A stretch of DNA of 10,305 bases from Gemmatimonadota bacterium (GCA_023249395.1 JAHFCS010000036.1:1-10305), one strand, 5' to 3'. Shown: positions 1 through 8,033, counted from the first letter of the stretch. Made by a program: numbers and translations. The notes: generated by a model from the sequence alone, not told the origin.

Positions 1-584
1 GTCACCCTTCTCAGCCGTTGCCAGGAGCTCGCTCCCAGCCCTGCCGCCGCCTCGTCCAGTGTCGTGTCGAAGCGCTCGAGGCCTGCCGAGACAAAGAGAA
101 ATACGTACACGTACATCGTGTACGCATGGACGAAGATGATCGCCCACACACCGGTCAGCCTCCACGGCGCTTCCGGCAAACCCAGCAGCCGCTGGATTCC
201 ACGGGTGACAAGTCCGCTTTCGCCGTACAGAAAGAGGAAAGCGATCACTCCAACAAGCGGCGGCAGCGCGGCGGGAAGTGTCGCCACCGCGCGAAGGATT
301 CGGCGTCCCGGAAACTCGAATCTCCCGAGTAGGAATGCCAGCGGCACTCCGATGATCAGCGAGGCGACTACCGACGCCAGCGAAATGATGAGCGTTGTCG
401 TCAACGCCTCTCGATCGGTTGGGCTCGACGCGAACTCGCGCCAGTGGCCGAGGCCGTTCTCGAAGCTTCCGGCGATTACGGCGGCGTTCGGATAGACGAC
501 CGTCCACAACAAGAGCGCGAGAACCGGCAGTGCGAGCAGCCAGCTTCCCCGCAGCGCTGAGCTTCTGCCGGCCAGGTGGCTCAC
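1..584 (-). CDS. ABC importer permease, FbpB/ThiP/phosphonate type (3' end cut by window edge)
   Basis: This is the N-terminal 194 residues of an inner-membrane permease; the rest lies beyond the left edge. I chose the GTG start at 584-582 because it overlaps the ATPase stop in a GTGA tetranucleotide, the same junction type found between the two genes upstream. Hydrophobic segments lie at about residues 14-38, 61-87, 98-120 and 144-167. The stretch from about 98 to 125 (LPPLVGVIAFLFLYGESG) is typical of iron(III)/thiamine/aminoethylphosphonate permeases. The sequence breaks off inside the cytoplasmic EAA loop (DEAAAGLGAS, residues 177-186), the contact site for the ATPase. Family members are often fused two-unit proteins of more than 500 residues, so a second half may follow. 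The gene is last in a run of PIG-L, binding protein, ATPase and permease. The imported substrate is not determinable from this fragment. Confidence 0.9.
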   Translation of the reverse strand, partial: MSHLAGRSSALRGSWLLALPVLALLLWTVVYPNAAVIAGSFENGLGHWREFASSPTDREALTTTLIISLASVVASLIIGVPLAFLLGRFEFPGRRILRAVATLPAALPPLVGVIAFLFLYGESGLVTRGIQRLLGLPEAPWRLTGVWAIIFVHAYTMYVYVFLFVSAGLERFDTTLDEAAAGLGASSWQRLRRV

Positions 585-1642
585 ACGTCTCCGACGAGCG
601 GCACCGGCTCTCGCGAAATTCCCACGCTCACGCGATCTCCTTCCCGCACGTCCATTCTCGACGATTCGACTTCCATCATCACGTCTCCCGCCATCTTCAC
701 GCGATAAACCGCGTTGCTCCCCGCAAATCGCCGTGTCGCTACTTCGCCTGGCCACGCTCCGTCTGCGCCCGCCAGCAGCAGCTCGAGCCCATCGGGTCGC
801 AGAACGACGTACAGTCGCGGCCCGGCGACTTTCTGGTCTTCCGGGCGAAGGACCGTGAACTCGCGTCTCACTCCATCGATCGTCAGCGCCATCCGCTCTC
901 CAGCAGGCTCCGCGGGCAGGATTGTCGCCCGACCGATGAAGCTCGCAACGCCGAGCGACGCCGGCCTGTTGTACAACTCTTCAGGAGTCCCGACCTGGAG
1001 AAGCTTTCCCTTTCTGATCACGGCAATGCGATCGGCTATCGCGAACGCATCTTCCTGGTCGTGCGTCACGAATAGGGCCGATACTCCGACTCGGTGCAGC
1101 ATCGCGCGCAGTTCGTCGCGCGTCGTCTGCCTGAGCGTGGGGTCGAGATTGGAAAGCGGCTCGTCGAGGAGCAGCACCTGGGGCTCGATCACAAGCGCTC
1201 GCGCGAGCGCGACCCGCTGTTGCTCACCTCCCGATAACGACTGGATTCCCCGCTTACCAGCGCCGCCGAGCCCAACGGAGTCGAGTGCGTTTTTCGCCCG
1301 CTCCAGTCGTTTCGCCTTCGGAGTTCCACGCGCTTCCAGTCCGAAAGCAATGTTGTCTTCCACCGACATGTGTGGAAAAAGCGCGTAATGCTGAAAGACC
1401 ATTCCGAATCCGCGCTTCTGCGGCGGCAGCGCCGTGATGTCCTCGCCATCGAGCATCACTCGCCCGTTGTCAGGAATCTCATATCCCGCAACGATCCTGA
1501 GGGTGGTGGTTTTTCCCGATCCGGATGCCCCCACCAGTGCGAGCAGCTCCCCGGCCGCAATCTCGAGCGAAACATCGTCAACTGCCGTATGGTCGCCGAA
1601 GCGCCGGGTGATTCCTTGCAGCGCGAGCGCGCCCGCGCTCAC
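581..1642 (-). CDS. ABC importer ATP-binding protein, FbpC/PotA-like with C-terminal TOBE region
   Basis: This is the ATPase that energises the importer, 353 residues from a GTG start at 1642-1640. That start overlaps the stop of the binding-protein gene as GTGA. An ATG at 1690 would add 16 residues lying entirely inside the upstream gene and before the first domain strand, so I disfavour it. All nucleotide-binding motifs are present: Walker A GASGSGKTT at 38-46, Q-loop glutamine at 84 (FQHYALFPH), signature LSGGEQQ at 136-142, Walker B LLLDE at 157-161, D-loop SNLD at 164-167 and switch histidine at 194 (VTHDQEDA). Residues from about 244 to 353 match a TOBE-type regulatory/substrate-linked region, as in PotA, FbpC and MalK relatives. 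Length and layout are normal for the family. Those relatives import iron(III), thiamine, polyamines or phosphonates, and the ATPase alone does not say which. Confidence 0.95.
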   Translation of the reverse strand: MSAGALALQGITRRFGDHTAVDDVSLEIAAGELLALVGASGSGKTTTLRIVAGYEIPDNGRVMLDGEDITALPPQKRGFGMVFQHYALFPHMSVEDNIAFGLEARGTPKAKRLERAKNALDSVGLGGAGKRGIQSLSGGEQQRVALARALVIEPQVLLLDEPLSNLDPTLRQTTRDELRAMLHRVGVSALFVTHDQEDAFAIADRIAVIRKGKLLQVGTPEELYNRPASLGVASFIGRATILPAEPAGERMALTIDGVRREFTVLRPEDQKVAGPRLYVVLRPDGLELLLAGADGAWPGEVATRRFAGSNAVYRVKMAGDVMMEVESSRMDVREGDRVSVGISREPVPLVGDV

Positions 1643-2667
1643 TGTTTGCGCCCGCGATTCCTGATGTTCGTGTCCCAGTACTTCATCCACTCGTCGAGAT
1701 GCTCGGCCATCACCTGCCGGTCAACCGACATCGGCTTGATCTTCGACTTCGCATCCTGGATCCATCGTGGCAAGGACGTGACGGGCACGTCTGTGCGAGC
1801 GGGAATCCTCAGGAACTGATCCGCCGCTGCAATCAACGCCGGCAGCATGGTCACAAACTCATAATAGAGCCGCGCTTCCTTCGGATGCTTCGTGCCCTTC
1901 ACGATCGCTATCCCGTCAACCAGCACCGGCGTTCCGCTCGACGGGATCACGTAGCCCACCGGTATCCCCGTCCGCTGCTGCAGCGTCGCGATGTCCGGCA
2001 TGTCCCAGAGTGTGATGATCCCTTCCTGCCTTCCGATCTTCTGGTAGAGAATCGTCGGATTCAGCACGTATTCGCGGGTATTGGCGTCGAGACGCCGGAG
2101 CCATTCGAAACCGGCCTCAGGGCTGCCTGTCTTCCCGACCGATCGGGCGATGATGGCTCCGAATATCGCCCTCATCGTGCCCGATGCAATCGGGTCACGA
2201 ATGAGCACCTTTCCTTTCCACCTCGGATCGAGAACATCATCCCAGTCCTTCGGCGCGTTGGCCGCTGAGACCGCCTGGGTGTTGTAGGCGATCACTTCCG
2301 GTGTCAGGTACGTCCCGTACCAGTGATCACCGTTCTCACGCCCCTCCACGCTTATCGCGTTCGACCAGCTCGGGATATAGGGCTCGAGCAGGTTCTCCCG
2401 CGTCGCCCGATCGAATGCCTCCGCCGGTGCTCCGAACCAGACATCCGCCTGAGGATTGTCCTTCTCTGCCCGAACGCGGTCCAGCACCTCCTGTGATCCC
2501 ATGTCCACCCACTGGACATCGATGTCGGGGTGGGCCTTCTCGAATCCCTTCTCGAGAAATTCCAGCAGTTCCTTCCCGTGCGGAGAGTAGACTGTGAGAA
2601 CGGTCCGGTTGTCGCTGGTGCATGCGAGAACCGACAGAAGGAGCGCGACTGCCGGCCATCGCCTCAT
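1639..2667 (-). CDS. ABC importer substrate-binding lipoprotein (iron/thiamine/phosphonate-type SBP)
   Basis: This is a 342-residue periplasmic solute-binding protein, probably lipid-anchored: residues 1-16 form a signal (MRRWPAVALLLSVLAC) ending in a lipobox cysteine. The ATG at 2667-2665 overlaps the PIG-L stop as ATGA and puts the signal at the N-terminus. A longer frame reaching 2904 would bury it, so I reject that. Family features include YSPHGKELL at 27-35, NPQADVWFGAP at 71-81, the DWDDVLDPRWKGKV block at 141-154 and DPIASGT at 158-164. These match the type II binding-protein fold of FbpA/ThiB/phosphonate proteins. I do not see the adjacent tyrosine pair that binds iron in FbpA-like proteins at the expected place; the only YY (268-269, ARLYYEF) lies in a C-terminal helix where relatives carry ordinary hydrophobic residues. 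Iron is therefore not well supported, and a phosphonate, thiamine-like or sugar-derived anion remains possible. Confidence 0.92.
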   Translation of the reverse strand: MRRWPAVALLLSVLACTSDNRTVLTVYSPHGKELLEFLEKGFEKAHPDIDVQWVDMGSQEVLDRVRAEKDNPQADVWFGAPAEAFDRATRENLLEPYIPSWSNAISVEGRENGDHWYGTYLTPEVIAYNTQAVSAANAPKDWDDVLDPRWKGKVLIRDPIASGTMRAIFGAIIARSVGKTGSPEAGFEWLRRLDANTREYVLNPTILYQKIGRQEGIITLWDMPDIATLQQRTGIPVGYVIPSSGTPVLVDGIAIVKGTKHPKEARLYYEFVTMLPALIAAADQFLRIPARTDVPVTSLPRWIQDAKSKIKPMSVDRQVMAEHLDEWMKYWDTNIRNRGRKQ

Positions 2668-5000
2668 CTGGCGCTGCCGCTCTTCAAGGAGAGCAGGTTT
2701 ACGAAGAGGCGTGTGCCACCGCTGACGCCAGCCGGCAGCTCGCGGAAGAAAGCCAGCGTCGTGTACACGTACAAACCCTTCCCGTAGGGAGCCACGAGGA
2801 TTGCCCCCTTGTTCTGCGGCTCGCCGGGATCGTTCATAGCGAGGAGCGAACGATATGCCGGGTCGAAGGTACGTGGCATGTATAACGCGCGCTCCTGAAT
2901 CCATCCCTCGTAATCCGCCTGCGTGATACGGTTCGGCGTTGTAAGCGCACGCGACGCCGGATCGAGCACCGTCACGGGCGCGTTCTCGTCGGTAACACGG
3001 TCGTGCGGCCGGGCAATGGTGATCGGATACGGCATCATGCCCGGCGTCGTCATCTCGTACTGGCCGTACTGCACGACAAGCGTCCCGCCGTTCCTGGCGT
3101 AGCCAAGCAGATACTGATTGTTGTCCCTTAGCTCCCTGCTCGCCTGGTACGACCGCGGTCCCACTACGACCGTCGTGTAAGAGGACAAATCGGCTGCGGG
3201 AATGTCCGATGGCTCGATGATCGTCACCGGAATCCCTAGCTGCTTGAGCGCCGGCGCGACATTGTCGCCGACGCCAGGGATGTATGCGACCCGCAGCTTC
3301 GGCGGCACTGCAACATCCATCGCTTTGATCGCGACCACCGCATCGCGGTATTGGCGCTCGGGAGTGATATGCTCATAGTCGATTGGTACATAGCCCATCC
3401 GGCTGGTGACGCCGTCTTCCTTCACAATCGCCTGAAGGTTGTGCGTACCCGGCGACAGCTTACCCCTCACTCGGAATGTGACTGTCCGCGTTCCCGCTGA
3501 ATCCAGCATGACCATTCGCTCCGCCGAGTCGGCGACGAGCCCGCTCGGCAGCGACAACGACACGGTGACCGGCTTGCGCGACATCAGCGCCGATCTCACC
3601 GTGACCGCGAAAAATCGATCAAGGGGAACACCTGCGCGCGCGAGCTCGATCTGACGATCGAGCGTTACACTCAAAGGTGGCGCCACCACGAGGGGACGCT
3701 GAATGTCGCCTCGTACCGGGTCAGCAAAATGATAGACAGCGGGGGCTCGATGGCCGACACAGCTCTTTCCGCTGCCGCAGACAGTCACGCCCAGCCACCC
3801 CTGCTTATCTCGCTCGTCTTCCGACAAGGGGCCGATCGGTGGTGAGAACAGATCTCCATTTCTCGGCGTGGCCAGCCACCATGGCTGAGTGATCTCCGTA
3901 CCGCGCACGAACGTCGTCCACCGATAGCTGCTGTCGGGTTCGATCGCGATTATCGATCCGGCAGGAGCGCCGGCCCAGGTGGGTCGGGCAGTAATCTGGA
4001 TCGGGCTCCGATTGTAGATCGTCACCATCACGCGGGCGCTGTCTCCAAGCGCAACTGTCTGACGATCGGCCACGGCTTCGACTGCCACATTCGGCTCGGC
4101 GATTCTGGCGTCGATGGTGTCCGCTGCCGGCCGCACGAGATTCTCAAGTCCGTCGAATATCGAGTGCTCATCCTTCGGCGCCGTTGCGGCATTGACTCGT
4201 GTGGCGTCGCGTCGAATGGCATCCCAGATCACTCCTTTTCGCTGTAGCGTCCCGAATCCCTGCGACTTGTGCTGCGAGCGGCTCTCGGCGGCTATCTCCT
4301 GGTATGATTTTCCGAGGTTTGGGTTGTACTCGCCGACATTGATGCGAAGCGTTCCCTCGCCCGGCGAGAAGAAAGCCGACCGGTAGAACTTGAGCGGAGT
4401 CCAGGGACGGCCGTACACGCTGACAGGGAACCGAATCGTGTCGGCTGCGGCGGTCTCGTACGCTTCCTTGGCCAGGATCGCCGATACCTGATGCTGCCCG
4501 TGACCGTCCCGAGGTGTGCCGGAGAATGTAGTCATGATCACGTGCGGCCTGAACGCCCGGATCACCGTCACTACGTCGGCGAGAAGCGAGTCCTTCGGCC
4601 AGTGGCTGAACGTCTCGTCCGCTGTCTTAGAGAATCCGAAATCGTAGGCGCGTGTGAAATACTGGTGCGCTCCATCCACACGCCGGGCCGCCAGCAGCTC
4701 CTCGGTGCGAATGATCCCCAGCTGTTCGCCAAGCTCGTTGCCGATGAGGTTCTGGCCGCCGTCGCCGCGGTTGAACGACAGATACGCTGTCTCCGCGCGC
4801 CCCGCGCGCGACAGCCATGTGATGATCTGCGTGTCCTCGTCGTCGGGATGCGCGGCGATCCAAAGTACGCGAGGCCTTTCCCCTGGGACGGACGCCGGCG
4901 CCGCTCCATCTGCAATCGCGCCGCGCTCCTGCGAAACGAGGGAGCGCGGCGCGGCGATCGTGATTGCCGCCGCAAGGACGAACCAAGCTTGCTTCATCAT
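2664..5000 (-). CDS. Secreted PIG-L (LmbE-like) deacetylase-family protein with C-terminal GATase1-like domain
   Basis: This 778-residue protein has a signal sequence over about residues 1-24, predicting a periplasmic or secreted location. The PIG-L/LmbE domain starts near residue 43. It has the metal-binding AHPDDED at 50-56 (His51, Asp54) and the second metal motif RDGHGQHQ at 164-171. Family members such as MshB are zinc-dependent N-acetylglucosamine deacetylases, so amide hydrolysis on a sugar-like substrate is the best guess. Residues about 300-540 look like Ig-like/NEW3-type beta domains, and about 569-778 resemble a class I glutamine-amidotransferase-like fold (VVVGPRSY, GGTLVVQYGQY) without an evident catalytic triad. 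The start is one of two adjacent ATGs (5000 or 4997), with no clear Shine-Dalgarno. It lies 28 bases after sucA and overlaps the binding-protein gene by ATGA. The actual substrate is unknown. Confidence 0.93.
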   Translation of the reverse strand: MMKQAWFVLAAAITIAAPRSLVSQERGAIADGAAPASVPGERPRVLWIAAHPDDEDTQIITWLSRAGRAETAYLSFNRGDGGQNLIGNELGEQLGIIRTEELLAARRVDGAHQYFTRAYDFGFSKTADETFSHWPKDSLLADVVTVIRAFRPHVIMTTFSGTPRDGHGQHQVSAILAKEAYETAAADTIRFPVSVYGRPWTPLKFYRSAFFSPGEGTLRINVGEYNPNLGKSYQEIAAESRSQHKSQGFGTLQRKGVIWDAIRRDATRVNAATAPKDEHSIFDGLENLVRPAADTIDARIAEPNVAVEAVADRQTVALGDSARVMVTIYNRSPIQITARPTWAGAPAGSIIAIEPDSSYRWTTFVRGTEITQPWWLATPRNGDLFSPPIGPLSEDERDKQGWLGVTVCGSGKSCVGHRAPAVYHFADPVRGDIQRPLVVAPPLSVTLDRQIELARAGVPLDRFFAVTVRSALMSRKPVTVSLSLPSGLVADSAERMVMLDSAGTRTVTFRVRGKLSPGTHNLQAIVKEDGVTSRMGYVPIDYEHITPERQYRDAVVAIKAMDVAVPPKLRVAYIPGVGDNVAPALKQLGIPVTIIEPSDIPAADLSSYTTVVVGPRSYQASRELRDNNQYLLGYARNGGTLVVQYGQYEMTTPGMMPYPITIARPHDRVTDENAPVTVLDPASRALTTPNRITQADYEGWIQERALYMPRTFDPAYRSLLAMNDPGEPQNKGAILVAPYGKGLYVYTTLAFFRELPAGVSGGTRLFVNLLSLKSGSAR

Positions 5001-5028
5001 TCGGCTGGTATGAGAAGACCGGAACTAC

Positions 5029-7833
5029 TCAGGAGCTTACGGTAGCGCCGCGTCGTTTCGCACCTGCCGGTGACGGACGCTCGGCGTTCACCTCGGCGAC
5101 GATTCGATCCTGCTCCGTCTTGTGCGCCGACGTGTAGCCTTCAGCGGGGCTTGCCCGCTCGAGACGACCAACGTAGCGCACGATCATCGCGTTACCTGTC
5201 GACACGCGTAACCGCGGCGATACATAGGTCCACGCGCCCATGTTCTTTGGCTCTTCCTGCGCCCACACGACCTCCGTTGCGTCGGGATAGAGGTCCACGA
5301 TCCGCGCCACCTCTTCATGTGGCCAGGGATACAGCTCCTCGACTCTCACCAGTGCGACATGCGGTTTACGCTGGGCGACAAGATCGTAGTATATCTTGCC
5401 CGTGCAGAACACGAGGCGAGTGACGGACTCTCGCGCTTCGGACGCGATCGGATCGTCTATCACCGTGCGGAAGCGGCTTTCGGTCAGATCGCTGAGTTTC
5501 GATGCAGCCTCAGGCATGCGCAAAAGGCTCTTCGGCTGCATAAGCACCAGAGGGCGCTTGGGAGCAGTGAGTGCCTGCCGTCGCAGGATGTGGAAGTACT
5601 GCGCTGGCGTTGACGGATAAGCGACCCGCATGTTGCCGTCGGCGCAAAGCTGAAGGAACCGCTCGAGTCGCGCGCTTGAATGCTCGGGACCTTGCCCCTC
5701 GTATCCGTGAGGCAGCAACAGTACGACGGATGAATCCTGGCCCCACTTTGCGCGATCCGATGCGATGAACTGGTCAATGATCGGCTGCGCGACGTTCACG
5801 AAATCTCCGAACTGCGCTTCCCACAGCACGAGGGCGTCGGGCCTCGCCGTGCTGAAACCGTACTCGAAGCCCAGCACCGCCGTTTCCGACAGCGGACTGT
5901 TGCAGATCTCAAATCTCCCCTTTGCCTGCGACAAATGCGCGAGTGGAGTGTACGCCTCACCCGTCTCCGCGTCGTGCAGCACCGACTGCCGGTGCGAGAA
6001 CGTCCCGCGCTCCACGTCCTGACCAGTCATTCGTACGGTCGTGCCGCTCACCACCAGTGAGGCGAACGCAAGCGCTTCGGCGTGACCCCAGTCGATGCCA
6101 CCCGCATCTCCCATCGCTTCCCGCCGGCGCTGAAGAGTCTTCGCCAGTCGCGGGTTGGGCTTGATCGTCGGCGGCCATGCCAACAGCTGCTCGTTCGCCG
6201 AGATCAGCTGGTCCGGGCGGGGATTCTCGATATCGGCAGCAGCTTTCGTCTCGCGCCGCTCGTCCTCGATCGCCGTTGTCTCTTCCCCATTGTGTTCTAC
6301 GTCCTCAGGCATCGCAGCGCTTTGAATGCGTTCGAAATTCGCCGTGATCTCGGCGTCGATCGCATTGACGTCGTCCTCCGTGACAGTTCCTTCCGCCACC
6401 AGGCGGCTTCCCCATACCTGCCGCGGAGTGGGATGGGACCTGATCTGAGTGTAGAGGGCAGGCTGCGTGAATGCCGGCTCATCCGTCTCGTTGTGTCCGT
6501 GGCGCCGGTACCCGACGAGGTCGATCAGAAAATCCTTGCCGAACTTCGCGCGATATTCGACTCCAAGGCGCATCACCCGGACGCAGGCATCGGGATGCTC
6601 AGCATTGACATGCACGATGGGAACCTCGAAGCCCTTCGCTAGGTCGCTTGCATAGCGCGTCGACCTCCCGTCACACGGATCGGTGGTGAATCCCACCTGA
6701 TTGTTGGCGATGATATGCAGAGTGCCGCCGACGCGGAATCCTCGCAGCCGGGACATGTTGAAGGTCTCGGCTACCACGCCTTCACCCGGAAATGCAGCGT
6801 CTCCGTGTATGCAGATGGGCACGACCGATGACTCGTCCCTCTCGTCTCCGGTAGAGAGCACATCCTGCCGCGCGCGCGCTACTCCCTGAAGAACTGGATT
6901 GACGAATTCGAGGTGACTTGGATTCGGGATCAGCGATACGATGATTTCACGGCCCCGGGCAACTTCGCGTTTTCCCTTCGCGCCGAGGTGATATTTGACG
7001 TCCCCCGTCTCGCTCTCGGCACTCGCAGTCGCGTGCTTGCCCTCGAACTCGCCGAATATCGTCTCGTACGGCTTGTCGAGAATGTGCGCAAGAGCATTGA
7101 TGCGACCGCGATGTGCCATCGCGACGTGCACTTCCTGCGCCCCCTCGGCGGCCGCCATGTCTATCGCCACATCGAGCATCGGCACGAGAATATCAACGCC
7201 TTCTATCGAGAAGCGTTTGTAGCCCTGGTAGACGCGACCGAGGAAGCGCTCGAGTCCGTCGACCTCGGTGAGACGCCGAAGAATCGCCTTCTTTTCGCCC
7301 GTGCTAAGCGGCTGCTGCACTCTTCCGCTCTCGATCTGCTGTCGAAGCCACTCTCTTTCCTTCGCGGCTCCCAGGTGATCGAACTCGAAGCCGACGTTTG
7401 ACGAGTAGAGCTTCCGCAACCGCTCCACTGCTTCCGCAGCGGTCAGCTCGGGAGCATTGAGTGTAGCGCCGGGGATGGCCTGGAGATCGGCTTCCGTGAT
7501 CCCGTGAAATTCCGGCGTCAGCTCCGGCGTTCCGGGAGGACGCGTCCCGAGCGGGTCGATCTCAGCGGCCAGGTGCCCGTAGGCACGAATTGAATCGAAC
7601 AGTCCAGCCGCTCCCGCCGCTTTCCGCAGGACCCCTGAGTCGGTCAAAGTGGTCGTAGCCCCGGCAGGCGCAGCCGGCGTAGGAGCAGCTGCAGCGATGC
7701 CGCTTAGCGATTCGGCGAACCGGAAGAATTGCCGCCACGATTCGTCCACCGCATCGGGATCGCGCCGATAGGCCTCATAAACCTCGGCTACGTATCCATC
7801 ATTGAAGACGCTGGTGATGGGCTGGGTCGGCAT
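5029..7833 (-). CDS. sucA: 2-oxoglutarate dehydrogenase E1 component (thiamine diphosphate dependent)
   Basis: This is the cytoplasmic E1o subunit of the 2-oxoglutarate dehydrogenase complex. It decarboxylates 2-oxoglutarate on thiamine diphosphate and passes the succinyl group to the lipoyl arm of E2 in the TCA cycle. Its 934 residues match the usual bacterial length. The N-terminal E2/E3-interaction segment is present (SVFNDGYVAEVYEAYRRDP at 8-26), followed by an Ala/Pro/Thr-rich linker at about 46-64. Core motifs are MAHRGR at 239-244, SHLEFVNPV at 306-314, the diphosphate-binding GDAAF at 344-348 paired with NNQ at 377-379, and RRHGHNETDEP at 443-453. C-terminal blocks include GQDVERGTFSHR, EAQFGDFVN and QEEPKNMGAW. 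There is no fused E2-like domain as in mycobacterial Kgd. The ATG at 7833-7831 has only a weak AGG five bases upstream. No sucB or lpd follows; a PIG-L gene does. Confidence 0.98.
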   Translation of the reverse strand: MPTQPITSVFNDGYVAEVYEAYRRDPDAVDESWRQFFRFAESLSGIAAAAPTPAAPAGATTTLTDSGVLRKAAGAAGLFDSIRAYGHLAAEIDPLGTRPPGTPELTPEFHGITEADLQAIPGATLNAPELTAAEAVERLRKLYSSNVGFEFDHLGAAKEREWLRQQIESGRVQQPLSTGEKKAILRRLTEVDGLERFLGRVYQGYKRFSIEGVDILVPMLDVAIDMAAAEGAQEVHVAMAHRGRINALAHILDKPYETIFGEFEGKHATASAESETGDVKYHLGAKGKREVARGREIIVSLIPNPSHLEFVNPVLQGVARARQDVLSTGDERDESSVVPICIHGDAAFPGEGVVAETFNMSRLRGFRVGGTLHIIANNQVGFTTDPCDGRSTRYASDLAKGFEVPIVHVNAEHPDACVRVMRLGVEYRAKFGKDFLIDLVGYRRHGHNETDEPAFTQPALYTQIRSHPTPRQVWGSRLVAEGTVTEDDVNAIDAEITANFERIQSAAMPEDVEHNGEETTAIEDERRETKAAADIENPRPDQLISANEQLLAWPPTIKPNPRLAKTLQRRREAMGDAGGIDWGHAEALAFASLVVSGTTVRMTGQDVERGTFSHRQSVLHDAETGEAYTPLAHLSQAKGRFEICNSPLSETAVLGFEYGFSTARPDALVLWEAQFGDFVNVAQPIIDQFIASDRAKWGQDSSVVLLLPHGYEGQGPEHSSARLERFLQLCADGNMRVAYPSTPAQYFHILRRQALTAPKRPLVLMQPKSLLRMPEAASKLSDLTESRFRTVIDDPIASEARESVTRLVFCTGKIYYDLVAQRKPHVALVRVEELYPWPHEEVARIVDLYPDATEVVWAQEEPKNMGAWTYVSPRLRVSTGNAMIVRYVGRLERASPAEGYTSAHKTEQDRIVAEVNAERPSPAGAKRRGATVSS

Positions 7834-7880
7834 GCGCCTAATTTAATGCCCCGGAGAGAGGGCCGAGAAGTTGAATGCGA

Positions 7881-7911
7881 GGATTCTTCGGAGCTCGCGC
7901 AGCTCTAATCC
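7881..7911 (-). promoter_or_regulatory. Two-part hairpin in the presumed sucA leader
   Basis: An outer pair GGATT (7881-7885)/AATCC (7907-7911) encloses an inner pair GAGCT (7891-7895)/AGCTC (7901-7905) with a five-base CGCGC loop, separated by an asymmetric internal loop. On the plus strand it is followed by TTTT (7912-7915), which resembles a weak intrinsic terminator in that direction, although no plus-strand gene ends here. On the minus strand it lies 48-78 bases before the sucA start. Function is unproven. Confidence 0.35.
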
Positions 7912-7928
7912 TTTTCGTGTCCTACTCA

Positions 7929-7991
7929 GAGGACGCAGAGTGTGGACACTCAAACCATGACTCACGGCTACAAGCTTGGAGTCGCGTCCTC
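7929..7991 (-). promoter_or_regulatory. Possible three-way-junction RNA structure upstream of sucA
   Basis: An exact 8-base inverted repeat, GAGGACGC (7929-7936) and GCGTCCTC (7984-7991), encloses two further arms. One is the perfect palindromic arm GAGTGTGGACACTC (7938-7951). The other is GACTC (7959-7963) paired with GAGTC (7979-7983), which abuts the outer stem. Together they can fold as a closed three-way junction of 63 bases. It ends 95 bases upstream of the sucA ATG on the same strand. I checked it for a tRNA shape and found no T-loop or plausible anticodon arm. It could be a regulatory leader, a pair of protein-binding palindromes, or chance pairing; conservation data would decide. Confidence 0.4.
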
Positions 7992-8033
7992 GCAATCAAT
8001 CGAAGTCCACTGCCATATAGGCGCGTAAGCAAT

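Noticed and set aside
395..1075. 226-codon open frame on the plus strand over the ATPase gene
   Set aside because: It lies opposite a gene with every ABC ATPase motif. Its protein is Arg/Ser-rich with no domain, typical of antisense frames in GC-rich DNA.
1639..2904. Longer, 421-residue version of the binding protein
   Set aside because: The extra 79 residues overlap the PIG-L gene and would place the lipoprotein signal internally. The ATG at 2667 gives a proper signal and an ATGA overlap.
4491..5045. 184-codon plus-strand frame over the PIG-L N-terminus
   Set aside because: It is antisense to the AHPDDED-containing region, and its Arg-rich composition marks it as a shadow frame.
6082..6642. 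186-codon plus-strand frame inside sucA
   Set aside because: It is fully antisense to conserved E1 sequence and has no ribosome-binding site or recognisable motif.
7929..7991. tRNA or tRNA-like gene
   Set aside because: The stems form a closed junction, but the 63-base length, missing T-loop consensus and absent anticodon arm rule out a normal tRNA on either strand.
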